The notes beneath the pieces are model-generated. The model was given only the letters and a program-made list of their open reading frames with translations, was not told the DNA's origin and searched no databases. 64,000 bases of DNA from Paenibacillus sp. FSL H7-0326. GTDB taxonomy: Bacteria > Bacillota > Bacilli > Paenibacillales > Paenibacillaceae. Positions within the stretch are counted from its first letter, which is position 1; every line of letters begins with the position of its first letter. The stretch lies in contig NZ_MPVN01000006.1 of the NCBI RefSeq assembly GCF_001955535.1, forward strand, positions 124,001 to 188,000. Reading direction: 5' to 3'. Below, piece by piece: positions 53,181-61,868 of the stretch. Both the position numbers and the translations under genes were made by a program.

Positions 53181-54059
53181 TCAAAATAATTCCAGCTGCT
53201 CGGGTTCTTCATCCTGCTTCTTCCGGATCACTTCAGAAGCCAGCGGCTGTGGTATCATACCGAGCATCGTCATCAGCTGCTTAGCGTTTGCTGCGGCATC
53301 TCCGCCGGAGTTATTATTGAACACGACACAGATCTCCTGGCTTTGCTTCTCAAGCTGATCCAGCCGTTCCTTCCATTCAGAGAGCTCCTCCTCATTGTAT
53401 CGATAGAGATATCTTACCTCCCGCCAATTCGGGGCTCCGCTCTGATGCCAGCCGGATGCGTTTCGCCCATGGAATCGCACGATGCTGAGATCTGCATCTG
53501 TAGCACTTAGTACGGTCGGAATCGAACCTTGCCCTGCACTCGGCTCGTCGCAGATGCTGTGGATCCAGCCTTCTTTTTTCATAAAGGCAAGCGTTCTATG
53601 CATCATCTCACCTTCAAACCAGCTGCGGTGTCTGAATTCAAGTGCACAGGGGATATGCTGCATTCGATCCTTGATACTGCGAAGTGTACCTACGTTCTCT
53701 CGATTACAATCAAACCAAGGCGGGAACTGGAACAGTACGGCTTTCATTTTACCTTTCTCGATCATGGGTGCGAGCGACTCCATAAAAGCGGCATACATGC
53801 TGTCTGTATCGGGGAAATAGGGTTTACCTCGCAGGTGACCGGTCATGCCTTGATAGGCCTTGACAATGAAGGAGAAATGATCAGGCGTTTCCTCCGTCCA
53901 TCTTGCCATTCTCTCTGCCGGCTGCACTGCATAGAAAGAGCTGTCGACTTCTACCACGGAAAAATGGGCACTGTATTTGATCAGCTTGTCCTTCGGCTTC
54001 GTACCGGGCAAATATAAGTCGTCATGGTCTCCCCAGCCGGTCAGACCAATGTTAATCAT
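53181..54059 (-). CDS. DUF72 domain protein (YunF/YecE-like)
   Basis: 292 residues from ATG 54059 (GGAGGG spaced correctly; ATG 54077 is upstream of it). Family signatures: INIGLTGWGDHDDLYLPG, HFSVVEVDSSFYAVQ, FSFIVKAYQGMTGHL, VLFQFPPWF, ALEFRHRSWF and VVFNNNSGGDAAANA, all typical of the DUF72/YecE TIM-barrel family. It ends in an acidic EEPEQLELF tail. The biochemical function is not known. It stands alone and faces away from the metallohydrolase gene. Confidence 0.85.
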   Translation of the reverse strand: MINIGLTGWGDHDDLYLPGTKPKDKLIKYSAHFSVVEVDSSFYAVQPAERMARWTEETPDHFSFIVKAYQGMTGHLRGKPYFPDTDSMYAAFMESLAPMIEKGKMKAVLFQFPPWFDCNRENVGTLRSIKDRMQHIPCALEFRHRSWFEGEMMHRTLAFMKKEGWIHSICDEPSAGQGSIPTVLSATDADLSIVRFHGRNASGWHQSGAPNWREVRYLYRYNEEELSEWKERLDQLEKQSQEICVVFNNNSGGDAAANAKQLMTMLGMIPQPLASEVIRKKQDEEPEQLELF

Positions 54060-54197
54060 CGGATATCCCTCCTTCATTAAGGGTCGTACTTATTATTAAG
54101 CTGTATTGGGCCATTATAAATCATGATTTCAACCATGTTCAAACCGGTCAATTATGGAGTATCCTTTAGAATGACGTCATTAGGAAGGAGGCCATTC

Positions 54198-55190
54198 ATG
54201 AAACTGCCGGAATGGACACATCACGAACAAGAAGGAATTATCCAGGTGAAGATCACGATGTCATTCCCGCTTAGATGGGTGAACAGCTACATACTTCGAG
54301 GAGATGACGGAGTTACGATCATTGATCCCGGGCCGCGCTCCCCTGTAACAGAAGCGGAGTGGGACAAGGTCTGGTCTGAGCTTGCAATTCATCCGAAGCA
54401 CGATATTAAGCAAATTGTGCTGACACATCATCATCCGGATCATTATGGCCTTTCAGGCTGGATGCAGGAGCAGAGTGAAGCAAGCGTATGGATGTCGAAG
54501 AGGGCACACGCAGAAGCTCAGTATATGTGGGGAGAAGCTGCAGATATTAACGATCAGCTGCCCGATTTTTTCAGAGCACATGGCATGACAGAGGAGTGGG
54601 CACAGCAGCTGAGACCCCATTTAGAGAGCTTTGACAGCGAGGTGCTGCCTGCGCCAATGGTTAGTTATATAGAAGGTGAACGGTTTGATATGGCTGGAAG
54701 GCACTTTTCTGTGATAGAGACCGGTGGACATGCTCCGGGTCATCTGTCTTTTTATGAAGAGAGCACGGGAATCATCCTCTGTGGAGATGCCGTCCTTCCC
54801 CAAATCTCACCGAATGTGAGCCTGCTGCCCGGAAGTGATGAACAGCCTTTGCGCCATTTTATTGAGGGACTGCATCAGTTGTCGGGACTGAAGGTGAGCA
54901 GAGCCTTTGCGGGACATCGCCATCCTTTCACTGGCTTTGAGAGTCGTATTCAAGGACTGCTGAAGCATCATGAGGAACGTCTGGATGAGATGGAAGGGAT
55001 GCTGCAGGAGGGGGAGAAGACGGCTTTTGAGGTCTGTGTGAAGCTGTTCGGGACGAAGTTTGGTATTCATCAAATGCGGTTTGCTATGGCAGAGACATTG
55101 GCGCATTTGGATGAATTGGTACGGCTGGGCAGGGCTGTCATGAAACTGCCGGATTCGAGAGAAAAAATAGTGAAATTTGCTCCAGCATAA
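54198..55190 (+). CDS. MBL-fold metallohydrolase
   Basis: 330 residues from ATG 54198 (AAGGAGG at 54185-54191). The metal ligands are in place: LTHHHPDHYG (HxHxDH), ETGGHAPGHLSFY and LCGDAVL, then a distal His (FAGHRHPF). Also RWVNSYILRGDDGVTIIDPGP at the start. A C-terminal extension of ~90 residues (helical) is found in the LACTB2-like/winged-helix group. It hydrolyses an ester or thioester; substrate unknown. Confidence 0.83.
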   Translation: MKLPEWTHHEQEGIIQVKITMSFPLRWVNSYILRGDDGVTIIDPGPRSPVTEAEWDKVWSELAIHPKHDIKQIVLTHHHPDHYGLSGWMQEQSEASVWMSKRAHAEAQYMWGEAADINDQLPDFFRAHGMTEEWAQQLRPHLESFDSEVLPAPMVSYIEGERFDMAGRHFSVIETGGHAPGHLSFYEESTGIILCGDAVLPQISPNVSLLPGSDEQPLRHFIEGLHQLSGLKVSRAFAGHRHPFTGFESRIQGLLKHHEERLDEMEGMLQEGEKTAFEVCVKLFGTKFGIHQMRFAMAETLAHLDELVRLGRAVMKLPDSREKIVKFAPA

Positions 55191-55231
55191 GCGAGTAATA
55201 CTCCGAATCATTCGGTTGATAATTTGCTAAC

Positions 55232-55270
55232 CAAAGGGTACCGATCACGGGATGAACGGTACCCTTTTTG
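55232..55270 (+). terminator. Rho-independent terminator
   Basis: AAAGGGTACCG (from ~55233) pairs with CGGTACCCTTT (55257-55267), a perfect 11-bp stem followed by TTTTTG. It is located between the convergent metallohydrolase and PgpA-like genes. Confidence 0.85.
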
Positions 55271-55298
55271 TTTACACATAGTTTCCCTTCTGGTGTTA

Positions 55299-55859
55299 TT
55301 ACAAATCCTCTTCGGCATCATCCTTTACAGGCTCATCTCCAAGTTCAGCTTCCCGCTCAGCCTGTTTACGATGGGCAATCCGGCTGCTGGCGGATGCGGC
55401 AACAGCACCGACAATGTCATCCAGGAAAGTGTGGATATGCTGATCCGATTTATCATTCAGCCGCACGAGCACTCCAGGCTTCAATTTATCTACATATCCA
55501 TAGTTCGTAAATCCAATGCTTCCATACACGTTCACGATGGAGAACGCCAGAATTTCATCGACACCGTACAGGCCTTCATCGTATCGAATCATATCCTGTA
55601 AAGGCTGAATCAGCTTGCCTTCTTCGGCGAGCAGGTCCAGCTGAATGCCGGTTAGGACCGCATTTTGTACCTCGCGTTTACTCAGCACCTGCTCCACGTT
55701 ATGTATGCATTCTTCCATCGTTAGATCCGGGTAATAGTCCTTCTGCAGCAGCATGACCAGCTCTGCGATCTCAGGAATTTTCACGCCTCTTTTTTCGAGC
55801 CACTCCCAGGTGGCCTCCGCTACCTTTCTGCTGTTCAGACTGTAAGGGATTTTCTCCAT
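55299..55859 (-). CDS. Phosphatidylglycerophosphatase A-like protein (YutG-type)
   Basis: 186 residues from ATG 55859. Motifs of the PgpA family: SRKVAEATWEWLEKRGV, YYPDLTMEECIHNVEQVLSKREVQNAVLTGIQLDLLAE, VDEILAFSIVNVYGSIGFTNYGY, and LDDIVGAVAASASSRIAHR. It would remove the phosphate from phosphatidylglycerophosphate or serve as the related YutG enzyme. Acidic C-terminus. It is monocistronic, divergent from the gerM gene. Confidence 0.85.
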   Translation of the reverse strand: MEKIPYSLNSRKVAEATWEWLEKRGVKIPEIAELVMLLQKDYYPDLTMEECIHNVEQVLSKREVQNAVLTGIQLDLLAEEGKLIQPLQDMIRYDEGLYGVDEILAFSIVNVYGSIGFTNYGYVDKLKPGVLVRLNDKSDQHIHTFLDDIVGAVAASASSRIAHRKQAEREAELGDEPVKDDAEEDL

Positions 55860-56023
55860 TGGTATCTAACCGCTCCTCTTCATGTCAATTTGAGTAAGTT
55901 CTAAATTAACATAACCGATTTTGGACTTTTTGATTTCAATAGATCATGTTAAGGCATTTTTTCTATTAGAGCTCGTATACATAGTAGTACAAACTGTACA
56001 AAATTGTTAGGAGGACTTTTCAC

Positions 56024-57079
56024 ATGAGCCGTTTCCATCGCAAGGTTAAAATGATATCTGCAGCAGGGCTGCTTACCGTTCCTGTGCTGCTCGCCGGATG
56101 CAGTGCCCTCTCTTCTCAAACATCCGACAGTGTTGATGCTCCCCCGCCGATCCTTGAATCTGCCATGATTCAGGCTGCAGAAGGCAACGGAGAGATGGTT
56201 CAGACGGAGCAGATGACGGTATATCTGAAAGATCAGAATGGACTGCTCGCTCCGGTTTCAATGTCACTTCCGGCTCTCCCAGATCTTACTTTTGTGGAAT
56301 CCTCACTTGCAGCACTTGTCTCAGGCGGTGCTTATTCGGGATACATGCCTGATGGCTTTACGGGTGTGCTGCCTCAGGGAACCGAAGTGATGGATGTGAC
56401 GGTTACGCCGGAGGAGAAGCTGGCCGTTGTAGAATTTAATTCCAAGTTCACTGAATACATGCCAGAGGAAGAGCGTCAAATTATGGAGGCTGTGACCTGG
56501 ACCCTTACCGGAAATCCGGATATTCAGAACGTACAGCTCTGGGTAGATGGCAAAAAACTGAATGAGATGCCCGTGAATGGAACACCGATGGCTCAATCGC
56601 TCACCCGGGGAATCGGTATCAATCTGGATCTGGGCAATCACTTGAGCACGAATTCCAGTCCGGTGACTGTGTATTTCTCTGATGAATCCCCTGCAGGAGA
56701 ACAGTATTATGTTCCGGTCACAAGACTGGTTGAGCCGAGTCCGAATCGTGTGGAGTCCGCATTATCTGAGCTGATCAAAGGTCCTGACAGTGAAGGACTC
56801 GAGATGGTGCTGACCACGGCAACATTGCTGGAGTCAGTTGTCACTGGCGAGGATGGCACAGTCTCGGTAGCGCTGAAAGATGAAATGTTTGCAGAAGGTG
56901 ACCCGATCCCGACAGAGCTGCTTCAATCGGTTGTCTTAACGGTGGCGGATAATTCAGGCAACGCTGATACGAAGGTGCAAATTACGTTTAATGATCAACA
57001 AACCGTGATAGGTACCGATGAACAGAACTATGGCGAGCCTGTGACGAAACCGGAATATATTAATGAGATTGGTATCTAA
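56024..57079 (+). CDS. gerM: Spore germination lipoprotein GerM
   Basis: 351 residues; AGGAGG lies upstream of ATG 56024. Lipobox LAGC gives a lipidated Cys near 26. Two GerMN domains follow: the first about 65-200 (MTVYLKDQNGLLAPVSMSLP, VTVTPEEKLAVVEFNSKF), the second about 215-330 (VTVYFSDESPAGEQYYVPVTRLV, LLESVVTGEDGTVSVAL), as in B. subtilis GerM. It acts in the mother cell during engulfment and cortex formation. Directly followed by rph and rdgB, the same order as gerM-rph-ysnA in Bacillus. Confidence 0.92.
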   Translation: MSRFHRKVKMISAAGLLTVPVLLAGCSALSSQTSDSVDAPPPILESAMIQAAEGNGEMVQTEQMTVYLKDQNGLLAPVSMSLPALPDLTFVESSLAALVSGGAYSGYMPDGFTGVLPQGTEVMDVTVTPEEKLAVVEFNSKFTEYMPEEERQIMEAVTWTLTGNPDIQNVQLWVDGKKLNEMPVNGTPMAQSLTRGIGINLDLGNHLSTNSSPVTVYFSDESPAGEQYYVPVTRLVEPSPNRVESALSELIKGPDSEGLEMVLTTATLLESVVTGEDGTVSVALKDEMFAEGDPIPTELLQSVVLTVADNSGNADTKVQITFNDQQTVIGTDEQNYGEPVTKPEYINEIGI

Positions 57080-57171
57080 GGAATCGCATCTGTAAAGGGT
57101 GCTTTTACAAAAGCATTTTGGTAGAATGATAAGGACTAATACAGGACGCTTAAGACGTAGGAGGCAATATC

Positions 57172-57927
57172 ATGAGATCTAACGGACGTACCAGCGAACA
57201 GCTGCGACCGATCACAATGACAGTGGGTACCAACAAATTTGCGGAAGGCTCCGTATTCATAGAAGTAGGAGATACCAAAGTCATATGTACAGCAACAGTA
57301 GACGAGAAGGTGCCCCATTTCATGAAAGGACAAGGCAAGGGCTGGGTAACAGCCGAGTACTCCATGCTTCCTAGAGCAACACAGACTCGGAATCAACGCG
57401 AGGCAGCTCGCGGTAAGTTAAGTGGACGCACGATGGAAATTCAGCGGCTCATTGGACGCGCATTAAGATCCGTCGTTGACCTGCATGCGCTTGGAGAGCG
57501 TACGATTACTTTGGACTGCGATGTCATTCAGGCAGATGGAGGAACCCGTACAACCTCGATTACCGGATCATTTGTCGCAATGGCGATTGCGTTGGACAAA
57601 ATTGCACAGCAGCACCGGCTGCCCGTGTTTCCGATCACTGATTTTCTGGCTTCTGTCAGTGTTGGTGTTGTTCAGGACAAGGCACTGCTTGACCTGAACT
57701 ATGAGGAAGATTCCAAAGCCAAAGTGGATATGAATATCGTGATGACCGGAAGCGGAGAATTCGTAGAGCTGCAAGGGACCGGGGAAGACAGACCCTTTAG
57801 CCGCAAAGAGCTGGATGAACTGCTCAGCCTTGGCGAGCACGGTATTCTTCAGATGATCGAGAAGCAGAAGGAAGTACTGGGACCGATTGCACTCAAGATC
57901 GGCTCCCGCAAGATTGGGGAGGCTTAA
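57172..57927 (+). CDS. rph: Ribonuclease PH
   Basis: 251 residues; AGGAGG precedes ATG 57172. RNase PH signatures: RSNGRTSEQLRPITMTVGTNKFAEGSV, VTAEYSMLPRATQTR, REAARGKLSGRTMEIQRLIGRALR, DCDVIQADGGTRTTSITGSF and SVGVVQDKALLDLNYEED. It trims tRNA 3' ends phosphorolytically and works as a hexamer. It is immediately followed by the dITP/XTP pyrophosphatase gene. Confidence 0.95.
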   Translation: MRSNGRTSEQLRPITMTVGTNKFAEGSVFIEVGDTKVICTATVDEKVPHFMKGQGKGWVTAEYSMLPRATQTRNQREAARGKLSGRTMEIQRLIGRALRSVVDLHALGERTITLDCDVIQADGGTRTTSITGSFVAMAIALDKIAQQHRLPVFPITDFLASVSVGVVQDKALLDLNYEEDSKAKVDMNIVMTGSGEFVELQGTGEDRPFSRKELDELLSLGEHGILQMIEKQKEVLGPIALKIGSRKIGEA

Positions 57928-57935
57928 TCGACAGC

Positions 57936-58562
57936 ATGAACAATTTGGACAGCCCAGTCATTATCGTCGCTACCAAAAACAAAGGAAAAGTACGTGAGTT
58001 TGCCCACGCTTTTGCCCGGATTGGCAAAGAGGTCAAGAGCATGTACGATTATCCGGATGTACCTGATGTGGTGGAGGATGGCACGACTTTTGCCGAGAAT
58101 GCATGGAAAAAAGCGAAAACTGTAGGCGATGCTCTTGGCCTGCCTGTTCTCGCCGATGATTCCGGATTATGTGTGGATCTTCTGGATGGCGCTCCAGGTG
58201 TGTATTCGGCGCGGTATGCCGGCGAAGGCGCTGCCGACGCGGATAATAATGAGAAGCTGCTAAGCGAGCTCGAATCACGCAAGCTGGGAGAGGATACGGA
58301 GCAGCCGCTCCTTAGCCCTGCCCGGTTTGTCTGTTCACTCGTGCTGTATGATCCGGCAACGGGAGAGAAGCTGGAATCCTATGGTACAGTTGAAGGCTTC
58401 ATCACTTCCGAAACCGCCGGATGCGGCGGTTTCGGCTATGATCCGCTCTTCTATCTTCCAAGCTATGAGAAGACCATGGCGGAGCTCAGTATGGACCAGA
58501 AGCAAGCCATCAGCCATCGCGGTGCAGCACTTCGGGACTTAATGACCAAGCTCGGCGGTTAA
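57936..58562 (+). CDS. rdgB: XTP/dITP diphosphatase (RdgB/Ham1)
   Basis: 208 residues, 9 bases after rph; the GGGGAGG is in the rph end. Signatures: IVATKNKGKVREFAHAF, FAENAWKKA, VLADDSGLCVDLLDGAPGVYSARYAGEGA, GCGGFGYDPLFYLP and KQAISHRGAALRDL. It hydrolyses XTP, ITP and dITP to keep them out of nucleic acids. It is the ysnA position in the Bacillus cluster. Confidence 0.94.
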   Translation: MNNLDSPVIIVATKNKGKVREFAHAFARIGKEVKSMYDYPDVPDVVEDGTTFAENAWKKAKTVGDALGLPVLADDSGLCVDLLDGAPGVYSARYAGEGAADADNNEKLLSELESRKLGEDTEQPLLSPARFVCSLVLYDPATGEKLESYGTVEGFITSETAGCGGFGYDPLFYLPSYEKTMAELSMDQKQAISHRGAALRDLMTKLGG

Positions 58563-58588
58563 TACCCGATTAAGATCTTCATATACTT

Positions 58589-58622
58589 CAAAGAGACCTG
58601 CTGTTGACAGCAGGTCTCTTTG
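58589..58622. terminator. Bidirectional Rho-independent terminator
   Basis: A perfect 15-bp stem, CAAAGAGACCTGCTG with CAGCAGGTCTCTTTG, around TTGA. It sits between the convergent rdgB and asparagine synthase genes. Confidence 0.85.
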
Positions 58623-58642
58623 TGCTTGCTTGGTGCTCCCAA

Positions 58643-60487
58643 TTACCGAATAGACACTTTATAAGTCTTTAACCAGTTGTTTACTTGTGTCAGGTAAGCA
58701 AATAACTGAGGTCCGGACATCAGCTGACCAAACCAAGGATTATTGGAAGAAGCCTCTTTAGAGGCTGCAATTTCTTTGATTTTCTTGACATCCAGCAGAG
58801 GCAGCACCGGGGATGAGGGATCATCCAGCACATCCAGCAGTTGCTGCCGAACGCTCTCTAGATAAGCGGGATTATGCGTCTTTGGATAAGGACTTTTTTT
58901 GCGATAGAGCACGTCATCAGGCAGGATTCCTTCCAATGCCTTGCGCAGAATACCTTTTTCCCGATTGCCTGTAATCTTAATCTCCCAAGGGATGTTAAAT
59001 ACATATTCCACTAGCCTGTGATCGCAATAAGGAACCCGGACCTCAAGTCCGACCCCCATACTCATCCGGTCCTTGCGGTCAAGCAGTGTGGGCATGAACC
59101 GGGTGATGTTAAGATAAGACATGACACGCATCTGCGCTGCTTTGCCGGTCTCTCCAGCGAGAAGAGGAGTCTCCGCCACCGCATCCGAATAGCGGTCATT
59201 CAAATATTCAAGCGGACGCGTCCATTCAGCAATATCCGAGGACAAGAGACTGGCTCTCATCTTCGGGGCGACCGCCCAAGGAAATGTACCTGAATTCAGC
59301 ATTTCATCACGGTGAAACCAGGGATATCCGCCGAATACTTCGTCTGCGGCTTCTCCCGATATGGCAACGGTCGCCTTCTTTTTGATTTCCCGGCAAAATA
59401 AATAAAGCGACGAATCGACATCCGTCATCCCCGGCAAATCTCGGGCGAGCGTAGACGCGTTCAAGGCTTCCACAACCTCCGCCGTATCAAACTCCATAAA
59501 ATGATGATTCGTCTTCAGCTCATCGACCATTCGCTGGATATAAGGAGCATCTGAATTGGGCTGGAAAGAGTGGGCTTTAAAATGCTTGTCGTTATCTACA
59601 TAATCGACAGAGAACGTGTCAATATTTCCTTGCCCGTTTCTTTTGTAATACGCTACGGCCAAGGCAGACAAGGCGCTGGAATCCAGTCCCCCGGATAGTA
59701 ATGAGCCTAATGGTACATCTGAAGCAAGCTGTCGTTCTAAGGTGTCAATGAGCAGACTTCTAACTTGTGCTGCCGTAGCGTCCACATCGTCTTCATGGGG
59801 CTGGCTGACGAGCTTCCAGTAGGCGTAAGAACGGAATCCGTTTCTGTTAAATGTGGCTGCATGACCGGCGCGAAGTTCCTTCATTGAGGAATATACACCG
59901 TGACCTGGTGTTCTTGCTGGTCCAATGATGAATACTTCAGCCAAGCCTTCAGGTCCGACAACCGCTTCGACCGCTGGATGCAGCAGCAGTGCCTTGGGTT
60001 CAGAGCCGAACACGAGCAGATCTCCCTGATCGCTGTAAAATAGAGGCTTTACTCCAAGCCGGTCTCTGGCCATGAATATATGTTCGCGTCCGCTATCCCA
60101 TATGACAAAGGCAAATATTCCATTAAATCGTTCAACACATTCAGGCCCCCATTCTGCATAGCTGGCAAGCAGCACCTCGGTGTCACAATTGGTTTTGAAA
60201 TGATGTCCACGGTTCTCCAGCTCTTTTTTGAGCTCAGGTGCATTGTACAGCTCTCCATTATAAACAACGGTATATTGCGTATCTCCATGATTCATGATCA
60301 TCGGCTGGGCCCCATTCTCCGGGTCCATGACGCTCAGTCTGCGATGACCGAAGGCACAAGGATTCGAGATCCAGGTTCCGCCGGCATCGGGTCCGCGATT
60401 TGACATGCTTTCCGTCATGCGGACAAGCAGTTCTGATTCTTGGGTAAGATCACGATTCCATTGTATAAATCCTGTTATACCGCACAT
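58643..60487 (-). CDS. asnB: Asparagine synthase (glutamine-hydrolysing)
   Basis: 614 residues. N-terminal nucleophile Cys2 (MCGITGFIQW), class II glutaminase with SNRGPDAGG, HRRLSV, YNGELYN and DTEVLLA. PP-loop SGGLDSSALSALA near 260 and GEAADEVFGGYPWFHRDE mark the ATP-dependent synthetase half; DRKDRMSMGVGLEVRVPYCD is also characteristic. Length fits the family. It makes Asn from Asp and Gln in the cytoplasm. Relatives in sporulating bacilli (AsnO) act late in sporulation, but this protein is not close enough to assign that role. Monocistronic. Confidence 0.93.
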   Translation of the reverse strand: MCGITGFIQWNRDLTQESELLVRMTESMSNRGPDAGGTWISNPCAFGHRRLSVMDPENGAQPMIMNHGDTQYTVVYNGELYNAPELKKELENRGHHFKTNCDTEVLLASYAEWGPECVERFNGIFAFVIWDSGREHIFMARDRLGVKPLFYSDQGDLLVFGSEPKALLLHPAVEAVVGPEGLAEVFIIGPARTPGHGVYSSMKELRAGHAATFNRNGFRSYAYWKLVSQPHEDDVDATAAQVRSLLIDTLERQLASDVPLGSLLSGGLDSSALSALAVAYYKRNGQGNIDTFSVDYVDNDKHFKAHSFQPNSDAPYIQRMVDELKTNHHFMEFDTAEVVEALNASTLARDLPGMTDVDSSLYLFCREIKKKATVAISGEAADEVFGGYPWFHRDEMLNSGTFPWAVAPKMRASLLSSDIAEWTRPLEYLNDRYSDAVAETPLLAGETGKAAQMRVMSYLNITRFMPTLLDRKDRMSMGVGLEVRVPYCDHRLVEYVFNIPWEIKITGNREKGILRKALEGILPDDVLYRKKSPYPKTHNPAYLESVRQQLLDVLDDPSSPVLPLLDVKKIKEIAASKEASSNNPWFGQLMSGPQLFAYLTQVNNWLKTYKVSIR

Positions 60488-60657
60488 GACTGTTCATCCT
60501 TTCTTTTACGTAACTTCTCAGAGGCTCATATAACAGCGTGTGGAGAGCGGTCATGCCTCATCCCCTTTTTTCTTCACGAGCAGTACTAGCAAATATATGC
60601 CGAAATTAGGCATAAAATGTCTGTCCACATCCGAAACTATAAGAGGCGAGCATATTA

Positions 60658-61005
60658 GTGTTGGGAGCGATGAATTTGACTAGAAGCCTGTATTTTGTTT
60701 CTGTTGGCGGACGTTCTGTTCTGAATGATCAGCAGGCAGCATCCTACGAATGGGTGATTGAGGCGACGCCAGAGCAAGCAGATTATTTGAGAGGGCTCCT
60801 TAGCTTGATGCAGGAAAAAGAAGAAGAGGCCTTCCCGGGCTATATCTTCCCTTGGCCGGACACCGAAGAGGCCTCTGTCAACTCGTTATATGAGCAAGCA
60901 CTTCAGAACGTGTATAACGAAATTTATCAGCTGGGTACGCGAGAAACTCGCAGTCACTTAGCGCAATATGGGATTGTCCGTCACAGTGTTAACGGGAATG
61001 GATGA
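60658..61005 (+). CDS. Conserved small protein of unknown function
   Basis: 115 residues if started at GTG 60658 (AGAGG at 60642-60646); ATG 60670 is possible, but the GGGAG before it is only 2 bases away. No family recognised. Features: RSLYFVSVGGRSVLNDQQAA at the start, YEWVIEATPEQADYLRGLLSLMQEKEEEAF, then FPWPDTEEASVNSLYEQALQNVYNEIYQLG, helical. No signal or membrane segment. Separated by 42 bases from the next small gene, so probably co-transcribed. Confidence 0.6.
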   Translation: MLGAMNLTRSLYFVSVGGRSVLNDQQAASYEWVIEATPEQADYLRGLLSLMQEKEEEAFPGYIFPWPDTEEASVNSLYEQALQNVYNEIYQLGTRETRSHLAQYGIVRHSVNGNG

Positions 61006-61047
61006 ACGTAAGGCGATTAACCTAACATAAGAACAGGAGATGGGCTC

Positions 61048-61398
61048 ATGTATGTGATTCAAAATGCCAAAATTACAAATACCACTGAATTAAATGGAGT
61101 ACGTTGTGTGGAAGTAGCGGTGGAGCCGGCTCAGGCGGGAGATCCTTCATTGCTTGTATACGTAGCGCAGAATGCGTATGGAACAGGACTTGATCTGCAC
61201 AGAGTCGTGCGTAATCATCATGATTTGGCTCTGGATTGGTACAATGATAATCAAAATGCAGCATTTGAGGATGCGACAGCAGTTGCGTTTGAGAACAGTC
61301 AGCTTGTAACGGCCGAGCAGGAGAAGGGACAGTTTCTCCAGTCCTTATTGAATTACGGGACGTTGAACCAAGATATTTTAAGTAAATTGCAAAAATAA
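61048..61398 (+). CDS. Conserved small protein of unknown function
   Basis: 116 residues; AGGAGA precedes ATG 61048. Unrecognised. N-terminal beta pattern (VIQNAKITNTTELNGVRCVEVAVEP, PSLLVYVAQNAYG) followed by an acidic, helical region (HHDLALDWYNDNQNAAFEDATAVAF). One Cys. It is in the same orientation as and close to the unknown gene at 60658; a terminator follows. Confidence 0.6.
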   Translation: MYVIQNAKITNTTELNGVRCVEVAVEPAQAGDPSLLVYVAQNAYGTGLDLHRVVRNHHDLALDWYNDNQNAAFEDATAVAFENSQLVTAEQEKGQFLQSLLNYGTLNQDILSKLQK

Positions 61399-61411
61399 AA
61401 CTTACACGAGG

Positions 61412-61456
61412 CTGCAAATGGAATGGATAACTCCAATTTCTTTGCAGTCTTTTTTT
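61412..61456 (+). terminator. Rho-independent terminator
   Basis: CTGCAAA (61412-61418) pairs with TTTGCAG (61441-61447), with partial inner pairing GGA-ATGG/CTCC, followed by TCTTTTTTT. Confidence 0.75.
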
Positions 61457-61522
61457 GTGATTAGAAAATACTCAGCACATTTATTACACATAATACTGAT
61501 GTATCCCGGGGAGGTGAATATG

Positions 61523-61654
61523 ATGGCTTCAAAGTACAAGGTAACGAAGAAATACCGTCACGGTTTGGCAAATGAATTTGCTAGTGAAGTACTTGCGAAG
61601 AATAAAAATCACCAGCGGCAACTGAACAGAGCACGTTTAGGAAGCAGCAACTAA
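61523..61654 (+). CDS. Small basic protein of unknown function (43 aa)
   Basis: 43 residues from ATG 61523, behind GGGGAGGTG (61508-61516); ATG 61520 directly before is also possible. Sequence is basic and mostly helical (KYKVTKKYRHGLANEFASEV, NHQRQLNRARLG). No known family. A perfect ribosome-binding site and own terminator-like hairpin (GCCTCCATTCTTTC/GAAAGGATGGAGGC, 61671-61704) support a real gene. Possibly a small DNA- or RNA-binding protein. Confidence 0.55.
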   Translation: MASKYKVTKKYRHGLANEFASEVLAKNKNHQRQLNRARLGSSN

Positions 61655-61868
61655 TCCGGGCTGCACACAGGCCTCCATTCTTTCAGTGATGAAAGGATGG
61701 AGGCTGTCTATTATAAAAATATGAGGCACAATACGGGATATTGCAGAGGAATACATATCATGAAATAGGCTTGAACATGATTTTATACCTATACAGCAGG
61801 GTAAACGCATTAAGGAAGGATACAGAGCAGCATTTTACGATTAATTACAGATTGAAGGTGAACCCCAT

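Noticed and set aside
61655..61868. M-box riboswitch upstream of mgtE
   Set aside because: The leader is of suitable length, but I could not find the conserved M-box core segments or a terminator/antiterminator pair before the start.
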